Positions 6,991-13,268 of a stretch of DNA of 56,494 nt are shown here, in pieces (the first letter of the stretch is position 1; each line of letters begins with the position of its first letter). The position numbers were made by a program, and so were the translations under genes. The notes under the pieces are model-generated. The model did not search any database. It was not told where the DNA came from and saw only the letters and a list, made by a program, of their open reading frames with translations. Location: positions 1 through 56,494 of the forward strand of contig JADJRG010000011.1 of the NCBI GenBank assembly GCA_016712315.1, in the 5' to 3' direction. Origin of the DNA: Nannocystis sp. (GTDB taxonomy: Bacteria > Myxococcota_A > Polyangia > Nannocystales > Nannocystaceae).

Positions 6991-7019
6991 TTTATGACAC
7001 GTGTCTCTGGCGAGCGCAA
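6991..7019 (-). promoter_or_regulatory. Leftward early promoter
   Basis: Read on the minus strand there is TTGCGC (7014-7019), a 17-bp spacer, and CATAAA (6991-6996). A transcription start seven bases further would fall at about 6984, on an ATG. The spacer contains the palindrome GACACGTGTC, and a related palindrome lies directly upstream of the -35 box. The same layout occurs at the Cro-side promoter at 8718-8746, which strengthens the call. Confidence 0.65.
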
Positions 7020-7030
7020 GACACTTGTCA
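6996..7030. promoter_or_regulatory. Paired repressor operators at the leftward promoter
   Basis: GACACGTGTC at 6996-7005 is a perfect 10-bp palindrome inside the promoter spacer. GACACTTGTCA at 7020-7030 is the same site with one changed base, adjacent to the -35 box. The centre-to-centre distance is about 24 bp. Matching sites at 8707-8717 and 8731-8742 indicate one regulator acting on both promoters, presumably the repressor encoded at 8154-8660 and/or the Cro-like protein at 8755-9003. Confidence 0.65.
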
Positions 7031-7038
7031 CGATGCCG

Positions 7039-7052
7039 GTGAGTTAACTCAC
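7039..7052. promoter_or_regulatory. 14-bp palindrome GTGAGTTAACTCAC
   Basis: A perfect 14-bp palindrome, different in sequence from the GACACGTGTC sites, lies just upstream of the leftward promoter and about 130 bp upstream of the metallopeptidase gene. It could be the binding site of a second regulator or part of the control of the rightward gene at 7182. No clear rightward promoter is visible between here and 7182. Confidence 0.45.
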
Positions 7053-7181
7053 GAACAGGCTCCGCCCGGCAAGGCGAACATCGCCGGATGTGGGCGAAGG
7101 CGTTCTGCGTGTGGGTAGCCCTGGCCGCGTGCGCGTGCGGGCCGAGGTACGTCGTGACTAGGGTGCCGCCGTCCGAGATGC

Positions 7182-7781
7182 ATGGTGGACGTCGAGGGAC
7201 TGGCGAGCGAGATGCTCGAGTCGGTGGAGATGGGATGCCCGGTGCATCCGTGGACGATGGCGGCACGGGCCGGCTACGTCGTGCGCGTCGGTCCGGCGCG
7301 GTACCCGGCGATGACGCTCGGGCCGACGATCGTGGTGCCAGACCACCGCGACGAGCGGCGGGCCTTCGCTGTGCTCCACGAGCTCGCGCACGCGACGCTG
7401 CGCAATGCCGGGCTGCCGGACCCAGAGACCACCGTCGACCTCGTGGCCAGCGCCGCGCTGTTGCCGCGCGCCGCGTTCCTTCGCGACGTCGAGCGCACCG
7501 GAGGCAACCTGCACGCGCTCAAGCGACTGCATCCGCACGCAAGCTACGAGGCGATCGCAAGGCGTCTCGTGGCCGTCTGCGGCGGCGCTGTCACCGTGCA
7601 CGATGTAGGTCCGCGCGGGCATCGCTCGCGCACCGCTGGCGCACCGCGCAGACTCGGCGCGCTTGCACGATCACTGGTGCTCGAGGCGCACCACGGCGGC
7701 GAGGTGGTTGGTCCAGACGAGGCGCGCGCCTACCCGATCAAAGACGGTGCGTGGTCACGCGTCGTGCTCGTCACTCGCTAG
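7182..7781 (+). CDS. ImmA/IrrE-type metallopeptidase, 199 aa
   Basis: A zinc metallopeptidase of the ImmA/IrrE type, which in other mobile elements cleaves or inactivates the repressor to start induction. The motif AVLHELAHATLR (about residues 64-75) gives the HExxH zinc site. The third ligand probably lies in the helix after PETTVDLVASAALLP, where the family usually has an Asp or Glu (here TTVD). The unrelated-looking C-terminus has a small beta segment. It faces the repressor gene and its 3' end overlaps the lipoprotein gene by 11 bases. That context supports a role in the lysis-lysogeny switch. Start ATG 7182-7184; later starts are possible. Confidence 0.75.
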   Translation: MVDVEGLASEMLESVEMGCPVHPWTMAARAGYVVRVGPARYPAMTLGPTIVVPDHRDERRAFAVLHELAHATLRNAGLPDPETTVDLVASAALLPRAAFLRDVERTGGNLHALKRLHPHASYEAIARRLVAVCGGAVTVHDVGPRGHRSRTAGAPRRLGALARSLVLEAHHGGEVVGPDEARAYPIKDGAWSRVVLVTR

Positions 7782-8157
7782 CCCAGGCATCGCGCCACAC
7801 GATGTCGCGCAGCGACTCCGGGACAAACGTCTCTCCGTCGTCGCACGTTGGCTCCCAAACGCCGCCGCCAGGCGCGATCGGCCAGCAGCGCGCCGCATGG
7901 ATGGACGTGTCTCCCGGGAACGGCACTTCGCACGCGGCCACGCATGTCGGCTCACACACGGGCAACGGCTCGAACGGGTCGGCCGAAGGGATGGGCGAAA
8001 TGACCATCCGGCCACGTGCGTCGCACGAGAACTCGCACCATCGGCACGGCTCCCAGCGGCCGGGAGCGTCGGGCCGCGCTGCGTCGGCAGACGGCATCGG
8101 AGATGCTGGCGTGCATGCGACCAGCGCGACAGCAAGCAGTGCGGCGATCCTCATCAT
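7771..8157 (-). CDS. Lipoprotein co-transcribed with the repressor, 128 aa
   Basis: The first 15 residues read as a lipoprotein signal peptide: MMR, a hydrophobic run IAALLAVALVAC, with the lipobox LVAC and Cys15 as the lipidated residue. The mature part is Pro- and Cys-rich (CRWCEFSC, CEPTCVAACEV, then two more Cys), so disulfide-bonded and probably periplasmic. Its start overlaps the repressor stop (ATGA), so it should be expressed in the prophage state. By analogy with known prophage surface lipoproteins it may change host properties or block superinfection; this is inference. The 3' end overlaps the converging metallopeptidase gene. Confidence 0.7.
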   Translation of the reverse strand: MMRIAALLAVALVACTPASPMPSADAARPDAPGRWEPCRWCEFSCDARGRMVISPIPSADPFEPLPVCEPTCVAACEVPFPGDTSIHAARCWPIAPGGGVWEPTCDDGETFVPESLRDIVWRDAWASE

Positions 8158-8660
8158 CGTGTCCTCGGCCCCATCGTCTTAGTGCCCCTTGCTGTGACCC
8201 GCTCCGACGTCGGCTGCTGCGGGTCCACCGACAGCTGCCGGAGCCTGGCTGCGGTGTCCAGCGCGAGCGCCCATCCTAGCGCGGGGTCGCTCATGCCACC
8301 GCGGAACGGCGCGGTGCGCACCCATCCAGCGGCTTCCTCGCCGATCTGGTCGAGCGAGGCTCGGTGCCTCGAGACAAACGCCGACCACTCGCGATCCTCT
8401 TCGCGCGGCGCGTGCTCCTCGAACAGCCGATACGATCCAGAGCCCGACCAGAACGCGGGCGAGATCCTGAGCGTCGCGCAGATCTTCGCGGCCGCATCAG
8501 CGCCGACCGCTCGCCGCGGATCGTGCCGCGTCTTGTAGACCCACGTGCGATCGAGGCCGAGGCGCTCGGACATCTCGTAGTCCGACCAGCCGCGCTCGCT
8601 TTCCAGCTCGTCGAACAGCTGTAGCGCACGGGCGCGCAGCCTCGATCGCTCTGGCGTCAT
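8154..8660 (-). CDS. Phage repressor-like HTH protein, 168 aa
   Basis: A predicted DNA-binding regulator. Residues about 20-50 contain GWSDYEMSERLGLDRTWVYK, which fits a helix-turn-helix, preceded by a helix with LRARALQLFDELE. The C-terminal 100 residues are helical and contain no LexA-type Ser-Lys protease motif, so induction is unlikely to be by self-cleavage. The facing ImmA-type peptidase may supply that role. The start at 8658-8660 is chosen because the frame further upstream overlaps the operator region. It is divergent from the Cro-like gene, with palindromic operators between them. Confidence 0.7.
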   Translation of the reverse strand: MTPERSRLRARALQLFDELESERGWSDYEMSERLGLDRTWVYKTRHDPRRAVGADAAAKICATLRISPAFWSGSGSYRLFEEHAPREEDREWSAFVSRHRASLDQIGEEAAGWVRTAPFRGGMSDPALGWALALDTAARLRQLSVDPQQPTSERVTARGTKTMGPRTR

Positions 8661-8706
8661 GGGACGGGTCACACGTCCTGTGTGCCCCACCGCACGCGCG
8701 GCAGCG

Positions 8707-8742
8707 TGACACGTGTCTTGCGCGGGCGAGTGACACGTGTCA
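8707..8742. promoter_or_regulatory. Paired repressor operators at the rightward promoter
   Basis: TGACACGTGTC at 8707-8717 and the perfect 12-bp palindrome TGACACGTGTCA at 8731-8742 lie on either side of the -35 box, 24 to 25 bp centre to centre. They repeat the arrangement seen at 6996-7030. A weaker inverted repeat, CACACGTCCTGTGTG, lies at about 8670-8684 between the operators and the repressor start, and could serve in autoregulation. Confidence 0.7.
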
Positions 8743-8746
8743 CAGT
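8718..8746 (+). promoter_or_regulatory. Rightward early promoter
   Basis: TTGCGC (8718-8723), a 17-bp spacer, and CACAGT (8741-8746). The expected transcription start is near 8753, two bases before the ATG of the Cro-like gene, so the mRNA would be almost leaderless. The spacer holds a perfect operator palindrome. The -10 box is weak, but the architecture matches the leftward promoter exactly. Confidence 0.6.
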
Positions 8747-8754
8747 CGGCCAAC

Positions 8755-9003
8755 ATGAGCCCCCCCGTGGACCGATTCGCTGCCTGGATCACCGAGTCCG
8801 GGCTGACCCGCTCCGAGGCCGCGAAGCGGCTCGGATGCCACCCCAGCTACCCCGGCCTCATCCTGCGCGGCCAACGTCGACCGGGACGCGACGTGGCGCT
8901 CGCAATCGAGCGCGTGACCCGTCGCTCGTCGGGCGGAGTCATTCGCGTGGAGGAGTGGGCGCACACCCCCAGCATGCCAGCCGCATCGACGGCGGGGGAG
9001 TGA
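8755..9003 (+). CDS. Cro-like HTH protein, 82 aa
   Basis: A small DNA-binding protein of XRE/Cro size. After a helix with FAAWITESG, residues about 17-45 read LTRSEAAKRLGCHPSYPGLI, a standard helix-turn-helix, followed by LRGQRRPGRDVALAIERVT, typical of the XRE family. It is the first gene of the rightward unit, divergent from the repressor, with two operator palindromes between. By position it should act as the lytic-side regulator. The start ATG 8755-8757 sits about nine bases after the -10 box, so there is no room for a normal ribosome site. Confidence 0.75.
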   Translation: MSPPVDRFAAWITESGLTRSEAAKRLGCHPSYPGLILRGQRRPGRDVALAIERVTRRSSGGVIRVEEWAHTPSMPAASTAGE

Positions 9004-9008
9004 CGGCG

Positions 9009-9263
9009 ATGCCGCACACCGTCACTGCACGCACTGACAGCGCGCTCCTCGTGAGCGTCGCTCCGGCCCTCGTTGCGATGACGCTCGCGCTCGCGTCGCC
9101 GTTCGCGTGCGGCATGCCCGCGTTCGACACCGGGCGGCAGCGGCTCGACTCGACGCTCTACCGGCACGAGCGCGCCGAGAGGGCCCGTCCGGGCAGCGGA
9201 ACCAAGCGAACCCACAAGCGTCGTCGCGCCCGCGAGCGCGCACGGATGGAGGCCCTTCGATGA
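9009..9263 (+). CDS. Small membrane protein with basic tail, 84 aa
   Basis: Residues about 11-35 form one hydrophobic segment (LLVSVAPALVAMTLALASPF) followed by CGMP, then a basic, Arg/Lys-rich C-terminus of about 45 residues. It is either a single-pass membrane protein or carries an uncleaved signal. A GTG at 9000 overlaps the previous stop, but ATG 9009-9011 with GGGGGAG nine bases upstream is preferred. Function unknown. Confidence 0.5.
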   Translation: MPHTVTARTDSALLVSVAPALVAMTLALASPFACGMPAFDTGRQRLDSTLYRHERAERARPGSGTKRTHKRRRARERARMEALR

Positions 9264-9652
9264 CGATCGACCCCGTGATCCTCACCCTCTTCGTCGAGGG
9301 CGCGAAGGCTGCCGGCCCGCTCATCGCTCAGTACATCGCGGGCCTTGCCGAAGACCACCGTGAGGCCGTCCTCGAGGCGCTCGAGCGCGACACGAAGGCG
9401 CTCGACGCGGTGCCGTCTGCGATGACGAGCGACGAGCTGAGGGAGCGACGGGAGCAGCGCGAACGCGAGCGGCTCGACCGCATCGACGCCACGGCGCGCA
9501 AGGTGTTCGCGATGGTCCTCGTGCACACGCGTGGGTCGGCCTGGGAAGACGCTGGCGAGATGGTGGCGGCGACGACTCGCGGCTCGTACGAGATCGCCGA
9601 GAGGCTCGAGAACGCGCGCGCCGAGTGGCTTGCGAAGCGGGGGCCGCGATGA
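9260..9652 (+). CDS. Hypothetical helical protein, 130 aa
   Basis: A 130-residue, mostly helical, acidic protein. The first 30 residues are moderately hydrophobic (DPVILTLFVEGAKAAGPLIA), then a charged helix with many Arg and Glu (about residues 55-80), and a C-terminal amphipathic segment. No family recognised. ATG 9260-9262 overlaps the previous stop as ATGA. It lies among small membrane-associated genes in the immediate-early rightward segment. Confidence 0.6.
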   Translation: MTIDPVILTLFVEGAKAAGPLIAQYIAGLAEDHREAVLEALERDTKALDAVPSAMTSDELRERREQRERERLDRIDATARKVFAMVLVHTRGSAWEDAGEMVAATTRGSYEIAERLENARAEWLAKRGPR

Positions 9653-9738
9653 CGCTGGAGGCCGGGATGTTCCTCCTGCTCTGCGGGCGCCTCGTCGTGC
9701 TCGCGTGGCTCGTCTCGACTGCGCCGGAGGGCGAGTGA
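9649..9738 (+). CDS. Tiny membrane protein, 29 aa
   Basis: A 29-codon open frame from ATG 9649 to TGA 9736-9738. It overlaps the previous stop as ATGA and the next start as TGATG, filling an otherwise empty 85-base gap exactly. The translation has one hydrophobic segment (MFLLLCGRLVVLAWLV), so it is probably a single-pass membrane peptide. The double overlap is the main evidence that it is real. Confidence 0.5.
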   Translation: MTLEAGMFLLLCGRLVVLAWLVSTAPEGE

Positions 9739-10004
9739 TGCGCGGGCCTCGCAACTCGCTCGGTGCGCCGTGGAGCGGCGAGACGTGGCGCTGTCAGTGG
9801 TGCGGCGAGACAGGGCCGGACCGCGATGACGTCGCGCACTCTGCGTGCCAGTGCCACCCGCTGTGGCGCGGTCGGTCGGGCGCTCCGCACCACATCATCT
9901 TCGCGCCCGCCGAGCATGACGCCGCGGTGCGCGCGCGTCATCCGCAGGTCTTCATCCGCGTCGGCCACGAGACCGTGCCGCTGCACTCGGAGGGCGCGCG
10001 ATGA
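9738..10004 (+). CDS. Zinc-finger protein, 88 aa
   Basis: An 88-residue protein with CQWCGETG near residue 20 and CQCHPLW near residue 38, a plausible single zinc site. The C-terminal half is beta-rich with several His (PHHIIFAPAEHDAAV, FIRVGHETV). ATG 9738-9740 overlaps the stop of the tiny membrane gene. It is directly upstream of, and overlaps by four bases, a DNA methyltransferase gene. A regulatory or modification-linked role is possible but not shown. Confidence 0.55.
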   Translation: MRGPRNSLGAPWSGETWRCQWCGETGPDRDDVAHSACQCHPLWRGRSGAPHHIIFAPAEHDAAVRARHPQVFIRVGHETVPLHSEGAR

Positions 10005-10399
10005 CGTGGCACGGACGCATCCTCGACGTGCTCCGCGCGCGCGGCCTCACCGTCGCGGCCGGCGAGCACTACCTTGTGGCGCAGTGCGACCACGCCACGC
10101 TCGCGGCCTCGCTGCGTGAGGCGGGCGTGATGGTCGACGCGCTGATCGTGGACGCGCCATACTCGGAGCGCACCCATTCTGGGCACGGGACCATGGAGCC
10201 CAGGGCGGCGTGCCGCCGACGCACAGGAGGCCGCTGGACTATACGTCGTGGTCGCCTACCGACGTATCGTCGTTTGTCGACGACTGGCACCCGCTCACAC
10301 GCGGATGGCTTGTCGGCATCACAGATAGCGAGTTGGCGCCAGCGTGGCGGGCTTGCATGCGCGGCGCGAACCGCCAAACGTTCCAACCGCTGCCGCTGA
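10001..10399 (+). CDS. DNA methyltransferase, N-terminal part (frame broken)
   Basis: The first 60 or so residues belong to a site-specific DNA methyltransferase: the motif IVDAPYSERTHSGH (about residues 48-61) matches the D-P-P-Y type motif IV of amino-methyltransferases, with Ala in place of the first Pro. After that the frame loses similarity and becomes Arg-rich. The sequence expected next (RRPLDYTSW and onward) is in another frame, carried by the reading frame ending at 10824. One extra G in the GGG at 10187-10189 would restore a continuous protein of about 270 residues. Either a real mutation, a phase-variable or recoded site, or a sequencing error. Confidence 0.6.
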   Translation: MTWHGRILDVLRARGLTVAAGEHYLVAQCDHATLAASLREAGVMVDALIVDAPYSERTHSGHGTMEPRAACRRRTGGRWTIRRGRLPTYRRLSTTGTRSHADGLSASQIASWRQRGGLACAARTAKRSNRCR

Positions 10400-10824
10400 T
10401 CGAGCGCGGGATGACCGTTCGGAAAACCGGCGACGGTCCGTCCTCGTGGGCAACGTGGGCGGTAGTCGGCCGCCCCCGTGGCGCACCGTGGTCAACGTGG
10501 GGGACGCTCGATGGAGCGTACGTCGGCGGACAAGAGCGAAAGCACGTCGTCGGGGGGAAGCCCCTGTGGATGATGAGGCGCCTTGCAAGCGACTACTCGC
10601 GTGAGGGCGACCTCGTGTGCGATCCGTGCATGGGCGCGGGCACGACGCTCGTTGCGGCGGTGGAGCTCGGGCGGCGGGCGGTCGGGTGCGAGCCCGACGC
10701 GGGGCGCTTCGAGATGGCGTGCAAGCGGCTCGCGAAGTCGCGGCCACAGCTGCGCATGCGGCTCGACGTGGAGGCGGTGAGGGGCGAGCAGAGCGGGTGG
10801 GCGATGCCGCGAGGAGGTGAGTGA
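10210..10824 (+). CDS. DNA methyltransferase, C-terminal part (frame broken)
   Basis: This frame carries the rest of the methyltransferase begun at 10001. It has the conserved helix region HRRPLDYTSWSPTDVSSFVD, a hydrophobic WLVGITDS segment, a long central part, and the S-adenosylmethionine-binding motif VCDPCMGAGTTLVAAVELG near residue 135, followed by RRAVGCEPD. Motif IV precedes motif I, as in beta-type amino-methyltransferases. GTG 10210 is only the first start codon available in this frame. More likely it is reached by frameshift from the upstream part, or the frame is broken. Target adenine or cytosine cannot be told by eye. Confidence 0.65.
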   Translation: MPPTHRRPLDYTSWSPTDVSSFVDDWHPLTRGWLVGITDSELAPAWRACMRGANRQTFQPLPLIERGMTVRKTGDGPSSWATWAVVGRPRGAPWSTWGTLDGAYVGGQERKHVVGGKPLWMMRRLASDYSREGDLVCDPCMGAGTTLVAAVELGRRAVGCEPDAGRFEMACKRLAKSRPQLRMRLDVEAVRGEQSGWAMPRGGE

Positions 10825-11096
10825 TGCACATCGACGACGAGACGCTCTCCGCGCTCGGCTACGCGTGCCCCGAGTGGGATGACGTGTGCGAGCGCGCGCA
10901 CGAGGAGCGCGCCGAGGCGGCGGAGCGGGACCGTGACCGCTACCAGACTCGGCGGCTCGATCCTTGGTACATGAGCCGCGCGCGCGAGCGCGCGCAGGCA
11001 TCGCGCGACCGCCGCAAGGCGGCGACATGCACCGTGACGCCGTGTGAGCGGCCGAGGCCCGCGCAGCTCGTGCTGTGCTTTGCGGAGGTGGGGTGA
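10824..11096 (+). CDS. Hypothetical charged protein, 90 aa
   Basis: A 90-residue hydrophilic protein: an acidic N-terminus (HIDDETLSALGYACPEWDD) followed by a charged Arg/Glu-rich helix and a short Cys-containing end (CTVTPCERP, LVLCF). ATG 10824-10826 overlaps the methyltransferase stop as TGATG. Its opening resembles that of the gene two downstream (LSIFDDEDLVESLGY), so they may share a small motif. Function unknown. Confidence 0.5.
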   Translation: MHIDDETLSALGYACPEWDDVCERAHEERAEAAERDRDRYQTRRLDPWYMSRARERAQASRDRRKAATCTVTPCERPRPAQLVLCFAEVG

Positions 11097-11314
11097 TGAG
11101 CGAGGACGATCGCATCTGGTGCGCGCCGTACGAGATCAGCATGTCCGCGCGCTCGTGCGCGATGCAGCGGTCTCGGTCGGTGCAGATGGTGCCGCACAGC
11201 ATCGAGGGACAGCGGCTCTCACGCTGTCGTGACTGTCGCGCTGGCGAGCGCCGGCTCGTGGCGCTGGGCGTCAAGAGCAAGGGCGGCGATGGGCGCGTGA
11301 GGCAGTGGCGATGA
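11096..11314 (+). CDS. Small zinc-finger protein, 72 aa
   Basis: A 72-residue protein with cysteines at CAPYE, SCAMQ and CRDCRAGERR, a spacing that allows one zinc site. It starts at ATG 11096 overlapping the previous stop (TGATG), and ends overlapping the next start (ATGA). Small proteins of this look are frequent in phage early regions; no function can be named. Confidence 0.5.
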   Translation: MSEDDRIWCAPYEISMSARSCAMQRSRSVQMVPHSIEGQRLSRCRDCRAGERRLVALGVKSKGGDGRVRQWR

Positions 11315-11799
11315 GTCTGTCGATCTTCGACGACGAGGATCTCGTGGAGTCGCTGGGCTACTCGGCACGTCTCGACCGGCACGACTACATGGCTCGCACG
11401 CGGTCGTTCTCGGTTCGCCGCTCCGCGCTGATGGCCCGCGAGGCACCGACGCAGACAGTCCGCAACACGCCGACACGTGACAGGCTGCGCGACGTCGGAC
11501 ACGTGCTCTCGTCGCTCACCGCGCGCGAGCTGCGCGCGATCGCGAGTTCGCCGCTGCCGGCCGCGACAGTGGCGCAGATGCTCGGGCTGCACGAGATCGT
11601 GCCGTGCGCCGTCTACGTGCGCCGTGCGGCTCGTGCCGTCGGCATGCCGCGCCCGTCACCGAGGGACGTGTACGCCGCGAAGGTCACGCCAGAACGACGA
11701 GCGGTGATGACCGCGCGTGAGCACGCGTCGAGGGCGCGCATGCGTGCCGAGCGAGAAGCGCGGAAGGCGCGCATCGCAGAGCGCAGGAGGGCCGCATGA
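11311..11799 (+). CDS. Basic HTH-like protein, 162 aa
   Basis: A 162-residue basic protein. After an acidic start, residues about 65-110 include LSSLTARELRAIASSPLPAA followed by TVAQMLGLHEIVPCAVYVRR, which reads like a helix-turn-helix. The last 35 residues are a strongly basic helix. A DNA-binding role is likely on this basis. ATG 11311-11313 overlaps the previous stop as ATGA. It is immediately upstream of rusA. A partial operator-like sequence (GACACGTGAC) occurs inside this gene near 11472. Confidence 0.55.
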   Translation: MSLSIFDDEDLVESLGYSARLDRHDYMARTRSFSVRRSALMAREAPTQTVRNTPTRDRLRDVGHVLSSLTARELRAIASSPLPAATVAQMLGLHEIVPCAVYVRRAARAVGMPRPSPRDVYAAKVTPERRAVMTAREHASRARMRAEREARKARIAERRRAA

Positions 11800-12305
11800 G
11801 CGCGTCGTTCTCGTACACGGTCGAGGGTCGGCCGACGACGTGGAAGCGCCCCATGCAGCAGCGTGGGAAGCGCCGCTTCACCGAAGCTGGCCAGCGCAAG
11901 GCACAGCACGAGCATCGCCTCCTCGCGCTCGCGTCTCGGCCGCGTGGCTGGCGGCGTGACGGGCGCTTCTTGGTGCGCGTGTGGCTCGACATGCCGGACG
12001 CGCGACGCAGCGACGTCGACAACGCGACGAAGCTGATCTTGGACGCGCTCAACGGGGTTGCGTGGGAGGACGACTCGCAGATCGACGCGCTCGAGGTGGA
12101 CCGCGCGATGTGCGGTGACGCGGGGCCGCGCACCGTCGTCGAGGTCGTTCGCACGGGTGAGCGGATGCGACGGAGGGCGGCGCGGGCCATCAGCACAGAG
12201 GAGATGGTCGAGGCGCTCGAGCGCGAGGCGCGCGAGCACAAGCCAGAGAGCCGGAGGTGGCGCGAGCTCATGGCGGCGTCGCGCAAGCTCGAGGAGGCGT
12301 CGTGA
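11796..12305 (+). CDS. rusA: RusA-family Holliday junction resolvase, 169 aa
   Basis: An endonuclease of the RusA family, which resolves four-way junctions. The key region ARRSDVDNATKLILDALNGV, then WEDDSQIDALEVDR (about residues 68-103), holds the conserved aspartates of the active site. The N-terminal SYTVEGRPTTWKRP is also typical. RusA domains are about 120 residues; here about 50 extra residues form a charged helical C-terminal tail. ATG 11796-11798 overlaps the previous stop as ATGA. It lies next to the DNA methyltransferase and replication genes and probably processes recombination or replication intermediates before packaging. Confidence 0.88.
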   Translation: MSASFSYTVEGRPTTWKRPMQQRGKRRFTEAGQRKAQHEHRLLALASRPRGWRRDGRFLVRVWLDMPDARRSDVDNATKLILDALNGVAWEDDSQIDALEVDRAMCGDAGPRTVVEVVRTGERMRRRAARAISTEEMVEALEREAREHKPESRRWRELMAASRKLEEAS

Positions 12306-13057
12306 CCATCGGCTCGCTGTTCTCGGGCATTGGCGGCCTGGAGCTTGGCCTTGAGCGCGCCGGGCTCGGGCCGGTGATGTGGCAGTGCGAGATCGACGCC
12401 GATGCGCGAACGGTGCTGCGTCGTCACTGGCCGTCGGCTGAGCTGCATCGCGATGTGCGGGCGCTCGACGCGGCGACCTTGCCGCATGTCGACGTCATCT
12501 GCGGCGGCTTCCCGTGTCAGGACCTTTCGAGCGCGAACGTGGTGGCGAGGAGTGGACTCGATGGAAAGCGAAGCGGGCTGTGGGTCGAGTATCTCCGAGT
12601 CGTGCGAGACGTCCGACCGCGATGGGTCGTCGTCGAGAACGTCGGAGCCGTATGGCCAGAGTGGGTGCCCGTCGTGCGGGGCGACCTGCACGCCATCGGG
12701 TATCCCAGCGTGCCGCTTCGAGTGTCCACCGCTGACGTCGGGCTCACTCACCACCGAGACCGAGTCTTCGTTGTGGCCGACGCCGACCGCGAAGGCCAAT
12801 CACTTCGCGCCATACATGCGGCGCTGGCCGGCGTACTCGCGGCTACAGGACGAGATCGGGAAGACGCGCGGGCCGCGTGTCGCGAGGCTGTTTCTCGCGA
12901 TGATGGACTTCCCGCCCGACTGGCTCGATTGCCTGGCAACAGCGTGTCGCCCGCTGTTTCCGAAGTGATCGGCCGAGCGATTCGCGCCGTGACTGAGGTG
13001 CGACATGGACGAGGGCTGCAACTGTGGAGGCGTGGGAATGAGCAACGGGATGCTTGA
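12302..13057 (+). CDS. C5-cytosine DNA methyltransferase, frame probably disturbed
   Basis: Family motifs are clear: motif I SLFSGIGGLELGLERAG, motif IV GGFPCQDLSSA with catalytic Cys72, motif VI VENV near 112, motif VIII THHRDRVFVVAD near 149-160, and motif X GNSVSPAVSEVIGRAI near the end. Between motifs VIII and X (about 12765-12935) this frame reads unconvincingly. The +1 frame gives SSLWPTPTAKANHF and LFLAMMDFPPDWLDCL, exactly what phage C5 methyltransferases carry there. So the gene seems to leave frame near 12770-12790 and return near 12935, where one extra G would restore the frame. The GTG start 12302-12304 overlaps the rusA stop. Confidence 0.75.
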   Translation: MTIGSLFSGIGGLELGLERAGLGPVMWQCEIDADARTVLRRHWPSAELHRDVRALDAATLPHVDVICGGFPCQDLSSANVVARSGLDGKRSGLWVEYLRVVRDVRPRWVVVENVGAVWPEWVPVVRGDLHAIGYPSVPLRVSTADVGLTHHRDRVFVVADADREGQSLRAIHAALAGVLAATGRDREDARAACREAVSRDDGLPARLARLPGNSVSPAVSEVIGRAIRAVTEVRHGRGLQLWRRGNEQRDA

Positions 13058-13268
13058 GACGATGATCGGTGCCGCGTTGCAGCACGCAGCGGGGAAGCCG
13101 ATGACGCTGGAAACGCGCGTCGCGTTCGTGCTCGATGGCTTGGAGCGAGCGCGCGAGACGCTGCGCGAGGCGTGCGAGAAGGTCGGAGACCAGGATGGAG
13201 CCGACGAGCTGATCGACGTCAGGCACGCGCTCTGCGAGGCGATCGAGCTCCTGCGCGGTGATGTGTGA
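13005..13268 (+). CDS. Hypothetical protein, 87 aa
   Basis: An 87-residue acidic, helical protein. ATG 13005 has GAGG seven bases upstream; ATG 13038 with GGAGG seven bases upstream is an equally good start and would give 76 residues with less overlap with the methyltransferase gene. The longer form begins with CNCGGVG. The rest is two or three amphipathic helices (ERARETLREACEKVGDQD). No family recognised. Confidence 0.5.
   Translation: MDEGCNCGGVGMSNGMLETMIGAALQHAAGKPMTLETRVAFVLDGLERARETLREACEKVGDQDGADELIDVRHALCEAIELLRGDV

Noticed and set aside
7088..7180. Possible lipoprotein start on the plus strand (hydrophobic AFCVWVALAACACGP)
   Set aside because: The frame continues as Arg-rich shadow of the metallopeptidase gene and has no ribosome site; the signal-like stretch is probably chance in the control region.
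11469..11480. Operator copy GACACGTGAC inside the gene at 11311
   Set aside because: Only one half matches the palindrome and it lies in coding sequence without promoter elements.
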